From: an uncultured Bacteroidota bacterium
GTDB lineage: Bacteria; Bacteroidota; Rhodothermia; Rhodothermales; UBA10348
Direction of reading: 5' to 3'
DNA length: 5,970 nt
Assembly (NCBI GenBank): GCA_937893205.1
Contig: CALBJU010000114.1
Location: forward strand, 1-5,970
Every line of letters starts with the position of its first letter. Position 1 is the stretch's first letter. Under the pieces are notes generated by a model. That model was not told the DNA's origin. It saw only the letters and a list, made by a program, of their open reading frames with translations, and did not search any database. Below, in pieces: positions 5,756-5,970 of this stretch. Position numbers and translations under genes: made by a program.

Positions 5756-5970
5756 ATGACTGATACCGCACTTATTAAACAGTTTAAAGCGGACCCCGGT
5801 CTCGGGTATTCCTCTTTGCTGGACAAATACACACCGATCATCCTTCGCATGATCAGACGGTTTCTATCGGACCCGGATGAGGTGATGGAAACCTACACTT
5901 CCATCTACGAACGGCTGCAACACGAAGACTTCAAAGCTCTGAGGCGCTTCCGCATCAACAGCGAACTGAC
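5756..5970 (+). CDS. ECF-type sigma factor, N-terminal part (3' partial)
   Basis: The frame starts at ATG 5756 (MTDTALIKQFKADPGLGYSS) and stays open for 71 codons to the right edge. Residues about 20-70 fit sigma-70 region 2. LLDKYTPIILRMIRRFL resembles region 2.1. SDPDEVMETYTSIYERL matches the acidic, amphipathic pattern of regions 2.2-2.3 that bind core RNA polymerase. FKALRRFRINSEL then resembles the basic end seen in many ECF factors. Region 4 would lie beyond the window, as would any anti-sigma gene. No in-frame ATG, GTG or TTG start is seen in the preceding 50 bases, and the earlier ATG at 5751 meets a stop after two codons. There is no Shine-Dalgarno right before the start; an AAGGAG occurs at 5712-5717, too far upstream. 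A palindrome at 5655-5675 may control the gene. The assignment rests on pattern only, so moderate confidence. Confidence 0.6.
   Translation, partial: MTDTALIKQFKADPGLGYSSLLDKYTPIILRMIRRFLSDPDEVMETYTSIYERLQHEDFKALRRFRINSEL

Noticed and set aside
5577..5771. 64-codon minus-strand frame between the tRNA and the sigma gene
   Set aside because: It overlaps the tRNA 5' end, its promoter element and the palindrome, and its translation has low-complexity, non-protein-like character.

Overview
The window is about 6 kb of moderate-GC bacterial DNA. It carries a Gram-negative cell-envelope gene cluster, a transporter gene, a tRNA gene on the opposite strand, and the start of a sigma-factor gene. Two features make the source Gram-negative: a large protein that ends as an outer-membrane beta-barrel, and a membrane-anchored periplasmic thioredoxin. 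A DUF5683-like protein and a TAnnTTTG-type promoter element just upstream of the tRNA both point towards the Bacteroidota/Rhodothermota side of the tree. That placement is an inference and is not proven by the window.

Positions 1-3745 look like one transcription unit on the + strand with three genes. The first is cut by the left edge and combines a TolB-like PD40 beta-propeller with a BamA/Omp85-like barrel. The second is a TlpA-family thioredoxin with two membrane segments and a CGPC active site. The third is a secreted or membrane DUF5683-like protein. The first two genes are 12 bases apart, with a good Shine-Dalgarno sequence in between, and the second and third overlap at their stop and start codons. 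Products made together like this would be expected to work in the envelope, but no pathway can be named.

Positions 3746-3845 are a short gap. It is followed by a complete dicarboxylate/amino acid:cation symporter gene (SLC1/DAACS family) that keeps the ligand- and cation-binding signature of acidic amino acid transporters. A very strong rho-independent terminator (5215-5267) follows it, with a weaker possible RNA fold just before.

Positions 5268-5491 hold no confident gene. On the minus strand, 5526-5599 is a complete tRNA-Arg(CCG) with its own terminator and a promoter-like element. On the + strand, after a 21-base near-perfect palindrome that overlaps a TTGACA hexamer, a reading frame begins at 5756 and runs off the right edge. 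Its first 71 residues look like region 2 of an ECF sigma factor. The palindrome in front of this putative regulator gene is the most interesting unexplained signal. I found no CRISPR array, transposase, defence system or clear novel system.
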